Below are positions 16,945 to 27,394 of a stretch of DNA of 64,000 nt, one piece after another. Where the stretch lies: assembly GCF_004138205.1 (NCBI RefSeq), contig NZ_RXNQ01000002.1, positions 62,001 through 126,000 on the forward strand, written 5' to 3'. Position 1 is the stretch's first letter. Every line of letters starts with the position of its first letter. This DNA is from Pedobacter sp. SYP-B3415. Lineage in GTDB: Bacteria > Bacteroidota > Bacteroidia > Sphingobacteriales > Sphingobacteriaceae. The notes beneath the pieces were generated by a model, which was not told the DNA's origin, made no database searches, and was given only the letters and a program-made list of their open reading frames with translations. The position numbers were made by a program, and so were the translations under genes.

Positions 16945-17199
16945 ATGCTGAGCAATTATTTTACACTTCAATTTGACGTAAACGGCAAGCCTTTTAAAGG
17001 CTTTTGTATGAAAATTCAGGATGATTTTCATGAGACCTACGCTGTGATCCTGGAAGGATATCATTCTTTTTGTGTATGGATGGATGAAAAGGCTGAAAAG
17101 TGGAGATCGTCAAAGTCCATTGGTATTGAAGCAGAGGCAATTGATCAGATCATCGACATCCTGCATAATCCAGCAAACAATAAAAACATTTCCGCATAG
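16945..17199 (+). CDS. Small hypothetical protein
   Basis: An 84-residue soluble protein without signal peptide or membrane segment and with no family I recognise. The sequence alternates beta-like (FTLQFDVNGKPFKGFCMKI) and helical stretches (EAEAIDQIIDIL), with ordinary codon use. This suggests a real small gene rather than a chance frame. It stands alone between the minus-strand OsmC and nucleoside-recognition genes. Confidence 0.5.
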   Translation: MLSNYFTLQFDVNGKPFKGFCMKIQDDFHETYAVILEGYHSFCVWMDEKAEKWRSSKSIGIEAEAIDQIIDILHNPANNKNISA

Positions 17200-17414
17200 G
17201 TTCCCGGTGCCTTTTCTGATAGGCACCTATCGGTTAATTCAGGTATTCATTTACAACCAGATGCGCCAGCCGTATTCGTGCACAGGTCATCTTGGAGCAA
17301 TGCGCGTGATGGTAACATCCGCTATACCCGATCAGCGAAAATCAGCTCGGAACAGGATTCCCTGAAATAAATGATCCAGACGCACGCTGCGGAGGTTATT
17401 CAGCCGGCTTCGTG

Positions 17415-18686
17415 TTAGCCGAAGAAAAAGTAAGCAAGCAGGATACCGGCAATAATACCTACGAGATCGGCTAAGAGCATGGCACCAACAGAATACCTGG
17501 TATTGCGAATATTAATCGCACCGTAATAAACCGCGATGATATAAAACGTTGTATCGGTAGAACCCTGTAAGGTTGCTGACAGCCGGCCTGCAAACGAATC
17601 TACGCCATGCGTGGTCATCGTATCGATCATCATGCCTCGCGCGCCACTTCCGCTCAAAGGTTTGATGAGGGCTGTAGGTATACCATCTATAAAACGGGTG
17701 TCTGATCCAAGTGCTGTGAACACATACTTAAATCCGCTGATAATGATGTCAAACGTTCCACTTGTGCGAAGCAGGCTGATCGCGATAAGCATGCCTACCA
17801 GGTAAGGAATGATTTTAACCGAAGTCTCAAAGCCGCCCTTCGCGCCTTCAACAAAAGCTTCAAAAACGTTGATCCGCTTGTACAGCGCACCGAGAACGAT
17901 CAGAAAAAAGATCAGCAGAATGATGCCGTTGCTCAGAATACCTGAAAAAGACTGAAGGCCGTCGGCTGTTAATGTTCTCAGATACAAAACCAGCAGGGTA
18001 ATAATTCCCGAAATGCCGAGTACCCAGGCAAGAATGACAGGCTGAAATACCCTGATCTTTTGTTTGTACGAGACGATCAGCATCGCCGCCATCGTGGTAA
18101 TAAAAGTCCCGATCATGCAGGGTATAAAGATATCTGTAGGGTTTGCTGCATTGAGTGAGGCCCGTACGGCAATAATGCTAACCGGAATAAGCGTAAGCCC
18201 CGAGGCATGCAGACACAGAAACATGATCTGTGCGTTTGATGCTGTGCTTTTGTCGCTATTCAGCTCCTGCAGGCTTTCCATAGCTTTCAGCCCGAAGGGG
18301 GTCGCAGCATTGTCAAGCCCTAGCAGGTTGGCTGAAAAATTCATCACCATATGACCCGTTGCCGGGTGGCCTTTTGGAATTTCGGGGAACAGTTTGGAAA
18401 AAAACGGACTAATAATGCGGGAAAGTAAACGGATTCCGCCTGCCTGCTCGGCGATACTCATAAAACCCATGAAAAGGGCCATAATGCCGATCAGCTTCAG
18501 ACAGATATTCACAGCCGTCCAGCAGGTTTCAATTACACCGTCCATTTTGAGCGGGTTAGCAGCATCGTCAGCTTTTCCGACTACCATCCAGTTGAAAATG
18601 TCTGACTGACCAAAGAAAAAACATTTGATTCCCGCCACAATGATCGCCACAATGATGAATGCCGACCATATCCTGCTTAATGCCAT
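17415..18686 (-). CDS. Nucleoside recognition domain membrane protein (SpmA/SpmB-like fusion)
   Basis: This 423-residue polytopic protein carries two Gate/nucleoside-recognition domains. The N-terminal half resembles SpmA, with MVMNFSANLLGLDNAATPFGLKAM split across about 110-135; the C-terminal half resembles SpmB, with ALIKPLSGSGARGMMIDT near 340. Many non-spore-forming Bacteroidota carry this fusion; the transported substrate is not established. It follows the M14 carboxypeptidase gene by 17 bases and may be cotranscribed with it. Confidence 0.88.
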   Translation of the reverse strand: MALSRIWSAFIIVAIIVAGIKCFFFGQSDIFNWMVVGKADDAANPLKMDGVIETCWTAVNICLKLIGIMALFMGFMSIAEQAGGIRLLSRIISPFFSKLFPEIPKGHPATGHMVMNFSANLLGLDNAATPFGLKAMESLQELNSDKSTASNAQIMFLCLHASGLTLIPVSIIAVRASLNAANPTDIFIPCMIGTFITTMAAMLIVSYKQKIRVFQPVILAWVLGISGIITLLVLYLRTLTADGLQSFSGILSNGIILLIFFLIVLGALYKRINVFEAFVEGAKGGFETSVKIIPYLVGMLIAISLLRTSGTFDIIISGFKYVFTALGSDTRFIDGIPTALIKPLSGSGARGMMIDTMTTHGVDSFAGRLSATLQGSTDTTFYIIAVYYGAINIRNTRYSVGAMLLADLVGIIAGILLAYFFFG

Positions 18687-18703
18687 AGAATGTTTGTTTA
18701 AAG

Positions 18704-19876
18704 CTATGAAAGTATGAAATTTTTGTTTCTCAGACCCTTTTGGAAAGACAAAATAATATTGCTGCCATCATACAGATTGAAGTCTGCAGGCGCTTCGAAA
18801 GCTACGGGGTTATCTATCGAAAGTTGCTCAGACCGGAACTCTTCATAAGCCTGGTAAACCGAAAGGTCACCAATATCCTTAATAAAATAGTATTCCGTAA
18901 CGCCATCAGCCTGATCGTTAGGTCTTTCCTCGTAGACAAGTCCAATATCAGTCGTCAGCCCGTTTACCCGTACCTCTCTGATAATGATATGCAGCAATGT
19001 GCCTGAGTTTTTTGGTATCGCGAGGTAATCTTCCAGCCGGCCGGCATCAGCTGCGCCCAAAGCAATTGCCTTGAGGCCCGCAAGTATGGAGAGAAAAAAA
19101 TATCTTCTCAAAACCTGTTTGTCCTTGTCATGCTCAAGGCCGCCGGCTTCGATCAGAATGGTAGAGGTACCGGCTTTTTGAAAATTATCACCAAAGGCCC
19201 GCGGTTCATGGCTATCATCAAATAGCCCGATCTGCCCGGGCAGCATCGGCGATACCTGATCGAAGATCTCCGCAATAATGTTCGCTGCCTTTGTGCGGAC
19301 GGCGCCAAAGCTAAGATCAGCCTGATCGGCGGGGGCGAGATAAGAGAGGCTTGCAGGCTTTCCGAAATCAGCTACGCTCCATAGGGTTGACTGATCATGA
19401 AGATTGAATCCAAACGAGGGTTGGAACCTATCGCGAATGTAACGAAGCAGCGCTGCCTCGGGCGTAACTGTCTGCAAAAAATCACGGTTTATATCTATCG
19501 CCTGAGCCGATCGTCTTGTGAAACGTTCGGCGCCGTCGGGGTTAACCATTGGGAAGATTACCAGTTTACAGGTACGGCCAATAGCTTGCCATTCATTTTG
19601 GAACCGGGCAGACTGCAGGAATCGGAACAAGTCGAATAACACCATCGTGCCGGTTGGCTCATCTCCATGCATCTGGCTCCATAAGAACACGGTAAGAGGA
19701 CCTGCTCCCCAGATCACGAGGCGCTGCGCGCGGCCTTCAGCCGATTGGCCGATCGTTTCCACCGAAAAGGTTTCGGGCAGGACATCAAGCAGGGGCTGCA
19801 GTGCGGAATGTTTGAAAAACCGGTCCTTTATTGCCGGTTCAGCAAACGTATGATAGGTATCGATAATATGTTGCAT
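18704..19876 (-). CDS. M14 family zinc carboxypeptidase
   Basis: A 390-residue metallopeptidase from the ATG at 19876; a TTG start 9 bases further upstream is possible but unneeded. Zinc ligands are visible as QMHGDEPTG (H70, E73) and NLHDQ (H160). The general-base glutamate is in LIEAGG (E243). No signal peptide is seen, so it appears cytoplasmic, unlike secreted digestive carboxypeptidases, and may trim peptides or peptidoglycan fragments. It follows the S9 peptidase gene, with a terminator hairpin between them that largely separates the two messages. Confidence 0.9.
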   Translation of the reverse strand: MQHIIDTYHTFAEPAIKDRFFKHSALQPLLDVLPETFSVETIGQSAEGRAQRLVIWGAGPLTVFLWSQMHGDEPTGTMVLFDLFRFLQSARFQNEWQAIGRTCKLVIFPMVNPDGAERFTRRSAQAIDINRDFLQTVTPEAALLRYIRDRFQPSFGFNLHDQSTLWSVADFGKPASLSYLAPADQADLSFGAVRTKAANIIAEIFDQVSPMLPGQIGLFDDSHEPRAFGDNFQKAGTSTILIEAGGLEHDKDKQVLRRYFFLSILAGLKAIALGAADAGRLEDYLAIPKNSGTLLHIIIREVRVNGLTTDIGLVYEERPNDQADGVTEYYFIKDIGDLSVYQAYEEFRSEQLSIDNPVAFEAPADFNLYDGSNIILSFQKGLRNKNFILS

Positions 19877-19881
19877 GGTGA

Positions 19882-19910
19882 ACAAAAAACTCCGGCCTGA
19901 AGCCGGAGTT
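19882..19910 (-). terminator. Rho-independent terminator after S9 peptidase
   Basis: On the minus strand AACTCCGGC, loop, GCCGGAGTT is followed by a T run. It lies just after the S9 peptidase stop and just before the M14 start. Confidence 0.8.
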
Positions 19911-19915
19911 AAATC

Positions 19916-22753
19916 TTATGGTTTATCGTCGGTAAGTTCAAAACCCCAGCTTTTCCCTTTTTCTATTGCCGGAATCCCGCCGGTCATCCATAGCGGAGCC
20001 TTAGCCCCCTTAAGGTAATAGTCGAAAAACTGTTGCTCACGTATCTGTATGTCCTTGCGGTTCTGGCGTTCCACCAGGTTATGGGCTTCGCCATTATAGT
20101 TAAGCAGCCAGACCGGTTTGCCCAGTCGTTTCAAACCGGTGAACAGTTCGATACCCTGGTACCAGGGCACTGCGCCGTCGGCATCGTTTGCCATGATCGC
20201 AAGCGGGGTGTTCACCTTAGGCAGCATGAAGAGCGGCGAATTTTGAATATACAGCTCCGGTTTTTCCCACAGCGTTGCGCCAATGCGGCTTTGCGTCCGC
20301 TCATATTGAAACTGTCTGTTCATGCCGCTTTCCCAGCGAATTCCGCCGTAAGCGGAAGTCATATTGGCCACAGGTGCGCCGGCCCAGGCTGCAGCGTACA
20401 TATCATTCTGCGTGATGAGGTAAGCAACCTGATAACCGCCCCAGCTTTGTCCCTGAATACCGATCCTGCTGCCGTCGACCCAGCTGTTCTTTTTCAGACT
20501 TTCTACTCCGGAGTTGATAAATTCGACAGCTGATGGTCCTGGCTGGCCGATTTCATAACTGATATCAGGCGCAAAGACCAGGTAACCGTTGCTGACAAAA
20601 AACGGGATATTCAGCCGCGAAGGCGTGGGCGCAGGCGCCTGATAACTATAAAGCGTTTCAGATAACTTCTCATAGAAATAAACGATCATCGGATATTTTT
20701 TCGATGGATCAAAGTTTTCCGGTTTGTACAGGATACCGTCAGACTTAAAGCCTTTCGGGGTGGTCCACCGCACGAGTTCAGCAGTTCCCCAATTGTAATT
20801 AGCTTGCTGCGGATTTGTACTACTCAGCTTTATTTCGTTTTTCAGGTCTGAACTGATATAGACATTCGGCGACTCCACGTAATTCCCTTTGTCGAAGACA
20901 TAGGCTTCAGCGTTCTTTGCCTTCGTTAGCGTAGAATATTTAAACTTGCCCATTACAAGCGGTTCAGGGTTTGCGACGCTCGCGGTATTGATCCGGTAAA
21001 ACCCGTTTTCCTTATTTGTTTCATTGAAAGCGCTTACAACAATATCCTGTTTAGTCTTTAGAAAGCGATCTTCATTATCGGATGCTCCGAAAGGTAAATT
21101 CAGACGGTTAAATCGGGTATTACGGTTTTCATAACGGAACGTTAGTTTGTTTGCCCGGCCATAACCATTCGTCAGGTTGCGTGGTTTACCTTTTCCATCT
21201 GGTGCGAACGACCAGATATCATATCTGTCATGGATGAGAATTGCCCTGTCATCCTCAAGCCATGACGCCATGCCATACGCCTGGGCGTCGTCAGGCACGT
21301 CATTTAATTCATCGGCAAATTTTTCCTGCATCCCCTGGTTAAGTTGAACAACCTGCCCGCTTTTCACGATGTAACTATACCAGTTCCCTTTTCGACGGTC
21401 AAAATATACCACATACTGGCCGTCAGGTGAAACCTCTACATTTCCGCTCAGGTCTTCAATGATTTTTTTCTTTGTCCCGTCTGTGGTACTGACCAGGAAG
21501 TAGTCCCGGCTGGTGCCGCCAAGCCATTGCTGCTGCGTGCGCCGGCCGAAATCAGTCGAACCAAGTACGAATGCGGCATTCCCGCGATCTATCAGCTGCA
21601 CGTCTGGCATACGTTCGTCGGCAAGCCGTACAACTTTTGGATTGCTGTTGAATATATCGATCACGCTCAGGTAGCTTCTTTTACTTTCGCGATCTGCATT
21701 TTTCAATTGCATTGGCTGCAGATAATCATCTTTATAGCCCCATATATCCAGTTTGGCTACCTCAGATTCGATGATAGTTGTATCCTTCGGTTTTTTGTCG
21801 GGGGCGATACCGAAGAATAATTTCTTGCCATCATTACTGAAACCAATCCTGGCTTCTCCGCTAACCGACCATTTTTGGGGAATTCCCTGCATATCGCCAT
21901 CAACAAGAACTTGCGCAGTATCTGCGGAAGGGAATGCGAAGTAAATTTTGAAGTCTTTGATTTCCTGTTTCTCAGGGTCAGTTTCCCCCACAAACGCCAG
22001 GTTTTCTCCGTCATCGTCAAAAACGAAATTATTAAAATTCCCTTTTCTGCTGACGAGTGCACGCGTCGTATTTTTCTCCAGATTATGCAGATAAACACCG
22101 GGTTTTACATCAGGTGTTTTAGCGGAAGACTGACTTGCGTAGACAAGTTGTTTGCCATCTTTGCTAAATGCAAAGACCGAGACATTTTTGATAGTTTTTA
22201 AGGCACCGCTTGCCAGGTTTCTTACTATGAGGTCACTAAACTCTCGTGCGTCTTTCTTCTTTGCCTCTTCGGGCGAGGGTTTTTTTGACGTATCTGCTGC
22301 GGCTTCGAGCTGGTAGGCAAGGTACGCACCTCCCTGTTCTGCAAACCGGAAGGTTTTTACGCGGGGCACTTTAACTACGGTATTGCTGCCCAATGTCAGA
22401 ATGCCAAGACTGTCTTTAGGCATGTCAGCAGGTTTTTTCTTTTTGATTTTGGCCAGCCTGATATCTTTAGAGTGAGGCTTTATCAGGAAGGCGGCATACT
22501 TGCTGTCGGCACTGAAGTCAGCATCGCTACCGCGCGGAACAGTTAATCTGGAGGTGCCGCGGGCATTGCCAAGGTAGAGGGTCGCATCGCCCTGCTGGCG
22601 GTTGATGTTATAAAAATACCATTGCCCGTCACTGGTCAGTTTGCGGTCGCCGGGTGCTTCCCATGAATCGTAGACGGAATGGTCAAGTGGTTTTTTTTGC
22701 CCATAGGCAGTGCCAGCCAGGCAGCAGCAAAGCAGCAAAAATATTCTTCGCAT
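19916..22753 (-). CDS. S9 family serine peptidase (prolyl oligopeptidase type)
   Basis: This 945-residue secreted peptidase has a signal peptide ending near TAYGQKK (about residue 19). A long beta-propeller-like N-terminal part (WD40-like PD40 repeats such as SPDGQYVVYFD) gates access to a C-terminal alpha/beta-hydrolase domain. The nucleophile is in GQSWGGYQ (about S770). The acid is in NDADGAVPW and the histidine in GEAHNL. It is probably periplasmic or outer-membrane facing and cleaves proline-containing or other short peptides. Length fits large Bacteroidota S9 members. Confidence 0.92.
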   Translation of the reverse strand: MRRIFLLLCCCLAGTAYGQKKPLDHSVYDSWEAPGDRKLTSDGQWYFYNINRQQGDATLYLGNARGTSRLTVPRGSDADFSADSKYAAFLIKPHSKDIRLAKIKKKKPADMPKDSLGILTLGSNTVVKVPRVKTFRFAEQGGAYLAYQLEAAADTSKKPSPEEAKKKDAREFSDLIVRNLASGALKTIKNVSVFAFSKDGKQLVYASQSSAKTPDVKPGVYLHNLEKNTTRALVSRKGNFNNFVFDDDGENLAFVGETDPEKQEIKDFKIYFAFPSADTAQVLVDGDMQGIPQKWSVSGEARIGFSNDGKKLFFGIAPDKKPKDTTIIESEVAKLDIWGYKDDYLQPMQLKNADRESKRSYLSVIDIFNSNPKVVRLADERMPDVQLIDRGNAAFVLGSTDFGRRTQQQWLGGTSRDYFLVSTTDGTKKKIIEDLSGNVEVSPDGQYVVYFDRRKGNWYSYIVKSGQVVQLNQGMQEKFADELNDVPDDAQAYGMASWLEDDRAILIHDRYDIWSFAPDGKGKPRNLTNGYGRANKLTFRYENRNTRFNRLNLPFGASDNEDRFLKTKQDIVVSAFNETNKENGFYRINTASVANPEPLVMGKFKYSTLTKAKNAEAYVFDKGNYVESPNVYISSDLKNEIKLSSTNPQQANYNWGTAELVRWTTPKGFKSDGILYKPENFDPSKKYPMIVYFYEKLSETLYSYQAPAPTPSRLNIPFFVSNGYLVFAPDISYEIGQPGPSAVEFINSGVESLKKNSWVDGSRIGIQGQSWGGYQVAYLITQNDMYAAAWAGAPVANMTSAYGGIRWESGMNRQFQYERTQSRIGATLWEKPELYIQNSPLFMLPKVNTPLAIMANDADGAVPWYQGIELFTGLKRLGKPVWLLNYNGEAHNLVERQNRKDIQIREQQFFDYYLKGAKAPLWMTGGIPAIEKGKSWGFELTDDKP

Positions 22754-22861
22754 TTTTATTTGTTTGGGTTATGAATAATCCTTAAAAATTGCAAATATTT
22801 ATGGTAGGAGGAAGATCTTGCATTAAATTTTTACATAACGCAGCTTAAAATGGGCGTAAAA

Positions 22862-22893
22862 ACAAAAAGAGGGCTGAAAAGCCCTCTTTTTGT
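22862..22893. terminator. Strong bidirectional terminator beside yidC
   Basis: ACAAAAAGAGGGCT, loop GAAA and AGCCCTCTTTTTGT form a perfect 14-bp stem with A and T tracts on both sides. It directly follows the yidC stop. Confidence 0.93.
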
Positions 22894-22894
22894 T

Positions 22895-24688
22895 TTATTT
22901 TTTGCCCTTTTGCAAAGCCTGCTGTTGACGCATATAGTCGTCCAGACGCTGCTGGAATTTTGATTTCTTCTTTTTATCTTCTGGTTTGGCCTTGTTTTCC
23001 TGGATCATCGCATGAATTTTTTCATCGTCGATCATCCGGCGGATAACGAACTGCAGTGCAAAGGTCATCATGTTTGCCAGGAAGTAATAATAGTTCAGGC
23101 CTGAAGGATAGCTGTTCAGTACACCCAGGAAGATAATCGGCATCACATAACCAATGTATTTCATCTGGTTGTTTGCTGCACTGCCCGAGGTCAGGTTATT
23201 GTAGTAAGCCTGAAGCAGCTGCGAAGCGGTCATCAACAGACACATCAGACTCAGGTGGTCGCCGATAAAAGGAACGGTGAAACCGAATTTGATAAATTCA
23301 TCGTAAGTAGAAAGATCTTTCATCCACAGAAAACTTTCGCCGCGTAGTTCGAAAAGGTTCGGGAAGAAAAAGAAGAATGCCATAACGATCGGTAACTGCA
23401 GCACCATAGGTAAACACCCACCTAATGGATTAACACCTGCCTTTTTATATAACTTCAGGTATTCCTGCTGAACCAGGGTCGGATTGTCATCGCCTACTTT
23501 TGCTTTGATCTCGTCCATCTCCGGCTTCAGTACGCGCATTTTCGCCATTGACAGATAAGATTTATAGGTAAGCGGCATCAGAACAAGCTTCAGGATCACA
23601 GTCAGTACCAGAATGATCAGCCCATAACCCCAGTTAAAGCTTTCCAGGAGATTAAATACCGGTAGCACGACAAACCTGTTGATGTATTTCAGTGGCCAGT
23701 AACCCATATTTACCTGCTTTTCAAGCTCGTAACCCTGCGCCTTTAAAGCAGAAAATTTATTTGTGCCGAAATAAAACTCCATCCGGTAAGCCTGGCTGGC
23801 CTGATGCGTATACGGCAGGTCCATATTTGCGCCGTACCATTTAACCTCACGGTTCCCGGTCGGGATGCGGACCTCAAGATTGCCTTTCTCAAAACCATCC
23901 TTGTTGATCAGTACTGCTGAGAAGAAGTGCTGCTTGAAAGAGAACCATTGAATCTTGTCTTCGGTCAGATCTTTTTTATCGTCTTTTGCCTCGCTCAGGT
24001 TATCAACACCTTCATTCAGATATTTGTAGTAGGGGGCAGAATAGCGGTGTTCACTTTCAATAGATTTCTCCTGCTGCAGCAAGGTCGACTCCCAGTTTAA
24101 TGTGAGGCTATTTCCGCTGATGACCTGCTGCATGCCGACTAAATTGATATCAAAGTCAACTTTATTTGATCCCGGTTTCAGGGCGTAACGGTATTCAAGG
24201 TACTGACCCGAACCGTAAACCGCACGCATGGTCAGCTCATTGTTGTTTTTTTGCGGCGTAAAGTACAGGTCATTTGTATTGAACACCCGACCTGCAGCAT
24301 TCAGCTTCAGCCCAAATTTGTTATTCGGGCCATTGAAGAGAATAAGCGGCTGACCGTCAAAAGTCTTAGCTCCCTTTACTTCAGCAGAAAAAATTCTCCC
24401 GCCTTTGTTGCTGAATGTCAGCTTCAGGTTTTCATTCTCAAGTACGGTAGTTTGCTCAGTACCGGCCAGGGCTGATCCGAAAGGTCCTCTCAGCGCCGCC
24501 GAATCTGGTGTACGGACGGCCGGGGTTGCCGGAGCACCGGCGGGTTTTGCCGCCGATTTGGCAGGAGCCTCCGTTTTTTGCCGCTCCCGTTCTTTCTGGA
24601 TGTCGGCTTCGCTCGGTTTAAAAAAGTAAAAAGAACCTCCAAGAATGATCAGAATCAGGAAGAGGCCTGTAAATGTATTTCTATCCAT
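22895..24688 (-). CDS. yidC: Membrane protein insertase YidC
   Basis: This 597-residue insertase of the inner membrane places and folds membrane proteins with or without SecYEG. An N-terminal anchor helix (GLFLILIILGGSFYFF) is followed by a large periplasmic domain and the conserved C-terminal five-helix core. The core contains NPLGGCLPMVLQLPIVMAFF-like sequence and the tail is rich in Lys (KKKSKFQQRL). Length is normal for Gram-negative YidC. It follows pyrG by 19 bases on the same strand and ends at a strong terminator. Confidence 0.98.
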   Translation of the reverse strand: MDRNTFTGLFLILIILGGSFYFFKPSEADIQKERERQKTEAPAKSAAKPAGAPATPAVRTPDSAALRGPFGSALAGTEQTTVLENENLKLTFSNKGGRIFSAEVKGAKTFDGQPLILFNGPNNKFGLKLNAAGRVFNTNDLYFTPQKNNNELTMRAVYGSGQYLEYRYALKPGSNKVDFDINLVGMQQVISGNSLTLNWESTLLQQEKSIESEHRYSAPYYKYLNEGVDNLSEAKDDKKDLTEDKIQWFSFKQHFFSAVLINKDGFEKGNLEVRIPTGNREVKWYGANMDLPYTHQASQAYRMEFYFGTNKFSALKAQGYELEKQVNMGYWPLKYINRFVVLPVFNLLESFNWGYGLIILVLTVILKLVLMPLTYKSYLSMAKMRVLKPEMDEIKAKVGDDNPTLVQQEYLKLYKKAGVNPLGGCLPMVLQLPIVMAFFFFFPNLFELRGESFLWMKDLSTYDEFIKFGFTVPFIGDHLSLMCLLMTASQLLQAYYNNLTSGSAANNQMKYIGYVMPIIFLGVLNSYPSGLNYYYFLANMMTFALQFVIRRMIDDEKIHAMIQENKAKPEDKKKKSKFQQRLDDYMRQQQALQKGKK

Positions 24689-24707
24689 TAGTATTGATAT
24701 GCTGCTT

Positions 24708-26324
24708 TTAGTTGCTCACTTTTTTGGCGTGTTCTTTTGCAGCGGCGACAAATTTAACAAAAAGTGGGTGAGGATTTGCTACGGTAGATTTTAATTCGGG
24801 GTGAAATTGTCCGCCGACGAAAAAAGGATGATTTTTTAATTCAATAATCTCAACCAGTTTACTTTCCGGGTTAATTCCCGATGCAACCATACCTGCGTCT
24901 TCGTACTGCTGCAGATAGGCGCTGTTAAACTCATAACGGTGGCGGTGGCGTTCAGTGATGTGTGTGCGCCCATAGATTGCATAGGCTTTTGTTCCTTTTT
25001 TAAGATCGCAGGGGTAGGAGCCCAGGCGCATTGTTCCGCCCTTCTCTGTAACCTGTTTCTGTTCTTCCATCATATTGATGACAGGGTGTGCACAATTTTC
25101 TTCTATTTCGGTTGTGTGTGCACCCTCAAGTCCGATCACGTTCCGGCCATACTCAATCACGGCACACTGCATGCCCAGGCAGATCCCAAAGAAAGGCACA
25201 TTATTTTCACGCACATACTTAATCGTGTCAATTTTCCCTTCAATACCCCGGCTGCCAAATCCCGGAGCTACAAGAACGCCGTCAAGGTGCCCGAGTTTTT
25301 CATGCGCATTATCTGGATAAATACCTTCAGAGTGAATGTACTCCACCTTAACCTTACACTCGTTCTTTGAACCTGCATGAACAAAACTTTCAATGATCGA
25401 CTTGTAGGCATCGGGAAGTTCTACATATTTTCCGATCAGCCCGATCCGAACCTCTGAAGTAGGATTCTTTAAACGTCCCAGAAATTCTTTCCAGCTCTCC
25501 ATATCGGGCTCGTTTTTCTGAGCAAGTTTCAGTTTGCTGAGCACCGTTTTGTCTAACTGCTCTTTCATCATGAGCAGGGGTACGTCATAAATTGTAGATG
25601 CATCCCGGGACTCGATTACGGCATTTACGTTTACGTTACAGAACAGCGCGATCTTCTTCCGGATGTCTTGCGAGATCGGGTGCTCTGTACGGCAGACCAG
25701 AATATCCGGCTGAATGCCATATTCCAACAGGGCTTTTACAGAGTGCTGTGTTGGTTTTGTTTTCAGCTCGCCTGCAGCTGCAAGAAAGGGGATCAGGGTC
25801 AGGTGGATCACGATCGCATTGTTTGCGCCTTCTTCCCACTTAAACTGACGAACGGCTTCGATAAACGGAAGCGATTCAATATCGCCAACTGTTCCGCCGA
25901 GTTCGGTAATGACAATATCAAAGTCACCACTGTTGCCCAGCATACGCATGTTGCGCTTAATTTCATCGGTAATATGTGGTACCACCTGAACAGTTTTACC
26001 AAGGTATGCGCCCTGGCGCTCTGCGTTGATCACGTTCTGGTAAATGCGCCCGGTGGTGATGTTGTTGGCTTGCGAGGTTGGAACATTTAAGAAACGTTCG
26101 TAGTGACCAAGATCAAGATCGGTTTCGGCACCGTCTTCAGTAACGAAGCATTCGCCATGCTCATAAGGGTTTAGCGTTCCCGGATCAATGTTGATATAAG
26201 GATCAAATTTTTGGATGGTTACCCGGTAACCCCTCGCTTGCAGGAGTTTGGCTAATGATGCGGAAATGATGCCTTTACCCAGAGAGGATGTGACACCGCC
26301 CGTAACAAAAATATACTTCGTCAT
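24708..26324 (-). CDS. pyrG: CTP synthase (glutamine hydrolysing)
   Basis: This enzyme converts UTP to CTP using ATP and glutamine in pyrimidine synthesis. The start [10 protein letters not shown] at 26324 gives 538 residues, the usual length; the longer upstream frame is rejected because family members begin at this motif. The synthase domain carries [10 protein letters not shown] and [10 protein letters not shown]. The C-terminal glutaminase domain has the nucleophile in GICLGMQ and a late FHPE motif. It is followed by yidC. A terminator hairpin lies about 125 bases upstream, either ending upstream transcripts or forming part of a leader. Confidence 0.98.
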   Translation of the reverse strand: MTKYIFVTGGVTSSLGKGIISASLAKLLQARGYRVTIQKFDPYINIDPGTLNPYEHGECFVTEDGAETDLDLGHYERFLNVPTSQANNITTGRIYQNVINAERQGAYLGKTVQVVPHITDEIKRNMRMLGNSGDFDIVITELGGTVGDIESLPFIEAVRQFKWEEGANNAIVIHLTLIPFLAAAGELKTKPTQHSVKALLEYGIQPDILVCRTEHPISQDIRKKIALFCNVNVNAVIESRDASTIYDVPLLMMKEQLDKTVLSKLKLAQKNEPDMESWKEFLGRLKNPTSEVRIGLIGKYVELPDAYKSIIESFVHAGSKNECKVKVEYIHSEGIYPDNAHEKLGHLDGVLVAPGFGSRGIEGKIDTIKYVRENNVPFFGICLGMQCAVIEYGRNVIGLEGAHTTEIEENCAHPVINMMEEQKQVTEKGGTMRLGSYPCDLKKGTKAYAIYGRTHITERHRHRYEFNSAYLQQYEDAGMVASGINPESKLVEIIELKNHPFFVGGQFHPELKSTVANPHPLFVKFVAAAKEHAKKVSN

Positions 26325-26807
26325 GATTTGTGAGTTTATTCGGCCGTCCCTGAAAACAGGTCCGGTTTGCATTTTGTACGGGATACAAAGGTAGAAAAAT
26401 TGCGGGTATTCGGGGTTATTGTTGATAAGATAATTTACAGCCTGACACAAAATAAAAAATGCCCGGGGGAGACCGGGCAGCTCATTATATTTGGTTTGTT
26501 AGATTGGGTTCAGGCTGATCTTCTATCTGGTGACATCAAAACAGATGTCTTGTTCTTTACACTAAGATAAAGTTAATTTAAAATTCCTAACCAGCCTTAC
26601 ATTCAGCCCAAAAAAAATAAAAAAACTTGCAAATGCCTGATAGTCAACTATATAAATTTATACAGACGAGATATTAGCCTCAATTCAGCATTATTCTGGT
26701 AAATATAACTTCTTAGTGTACTATTGACACTAAGTCTGATCAGAGTTCCGGGAACGTTACCGGAACGAGGCAAAAGCTCAGTAAACAATATTTTGCAGAT
26801 CAGCCGA
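26325..26807. other. Intergenic region upstream of pyrG
   Basis: About 480 bases without a gene I can support. It holds the terminator at 26449-26479, a perfect 8-bp hairpin at 26712-26734 (CTTAGTGT arms) and the same CTTAGTGTA sequence again on the minus strand near 26558-26566. It must contain the pyrG promoter. Confidence 0.5.
26449..26479 (-). terminator. Terminator-like hairpin upstream of pyrG
   Basis: On the minus strand TGCCCGG, loop and CCGGGCA are followed by TTTTTTATTTT. It could end the transcript from the lipoprotein/kdsB side or act within the pyrG leader. Confidence 0.75.
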
Positions 26808-27359
26808 TCAGCAGCATTTATAGTAAACCTGAACTTTTTGCAGTTGCTCAGACCAGGCGATGTAGAGATTACTTTCTTTACCCAGGCGGTACTTGAAACC
26901 GTTCAGCCCGGTTTTTTTCAGTTCATTATAGAAGGCTTTGTCAGGAACGTTAGCGTCTGGCTGCTCGCTTTCGGCAACGGCGGGTTCCAGAAAATTCTCT
27001 TCGGCAAAGAAATTTTCCGCTTCTTCATGGAGAAAGGTTACCTGATTCTTTTCTTTACTCAGATCCAATTCGGTGTCATAATTATCAAACAGCGCTTTAG
27101 CGGCAATCTGTGTCCGGTAAATTTCTTTACCCGCGGCATTCTTTATGGTGAAGAGGAGTTTGGTTTCCGCAGGTTTTTTGCCGATCAGTTCGAGTTTGAA
27201 ATGATCTTTACTTAAACTGTCAGAGAAATTTGCCATTGTTTCCTTCACATGTGGCAGGCTGGTAGCGCCGGACTTATTATCTTTTTTTTCGGCAGATTGG
27301 CAGGCGAACAAAAAGAAAATGGCCAGCATGCCTGGCAGAAGTTTTTTCAGGTGATACAT
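26808..27359 (-). CDS. Predicted lipoprotein of unknown function
   Basis: The start MYHLKKLLPGML at 27359 gives 183 residues. The signal peptide ends in FLFAC, so a lipid-anchored protein is predicted. The mature part is hydrophilic, with a KLLFTIKNAAGKEIYRTQI beta stretch and an acidic middle; I recognise no family. It lies 35 bases behind kdsB on the same strand and may be cotranscribed with it. Confidence 0.7.
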   Translation of the reverse strand: MYHLKKLLPGMLAIFFLFACQSAEKKDNKSGATSLPHVKETMANFSDSLSKDHFKLELIGKKPAETKLLFTIKNAAGKEIYRTQIAAKALFDNYDTELDLSKEKNQVTFLHEEAENFFAEENFLEPAVAESEQPDANVPDKAFYNELKKTGLNGFKYRLGKESNLYIAWSEQLQKVQVYYKCC

Positions 27360-27394
27360 GATTGCCAAGATAGCTTTTTTTTCTGTCTGACCTT

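Noticed and set aside
26712..26734. Perfect 8-bp hairpin with CTTAGTGT arms
   Set aside because: It is AT-rich with no T run matching a terminator and no clear target; only mentioned as part of the gap.
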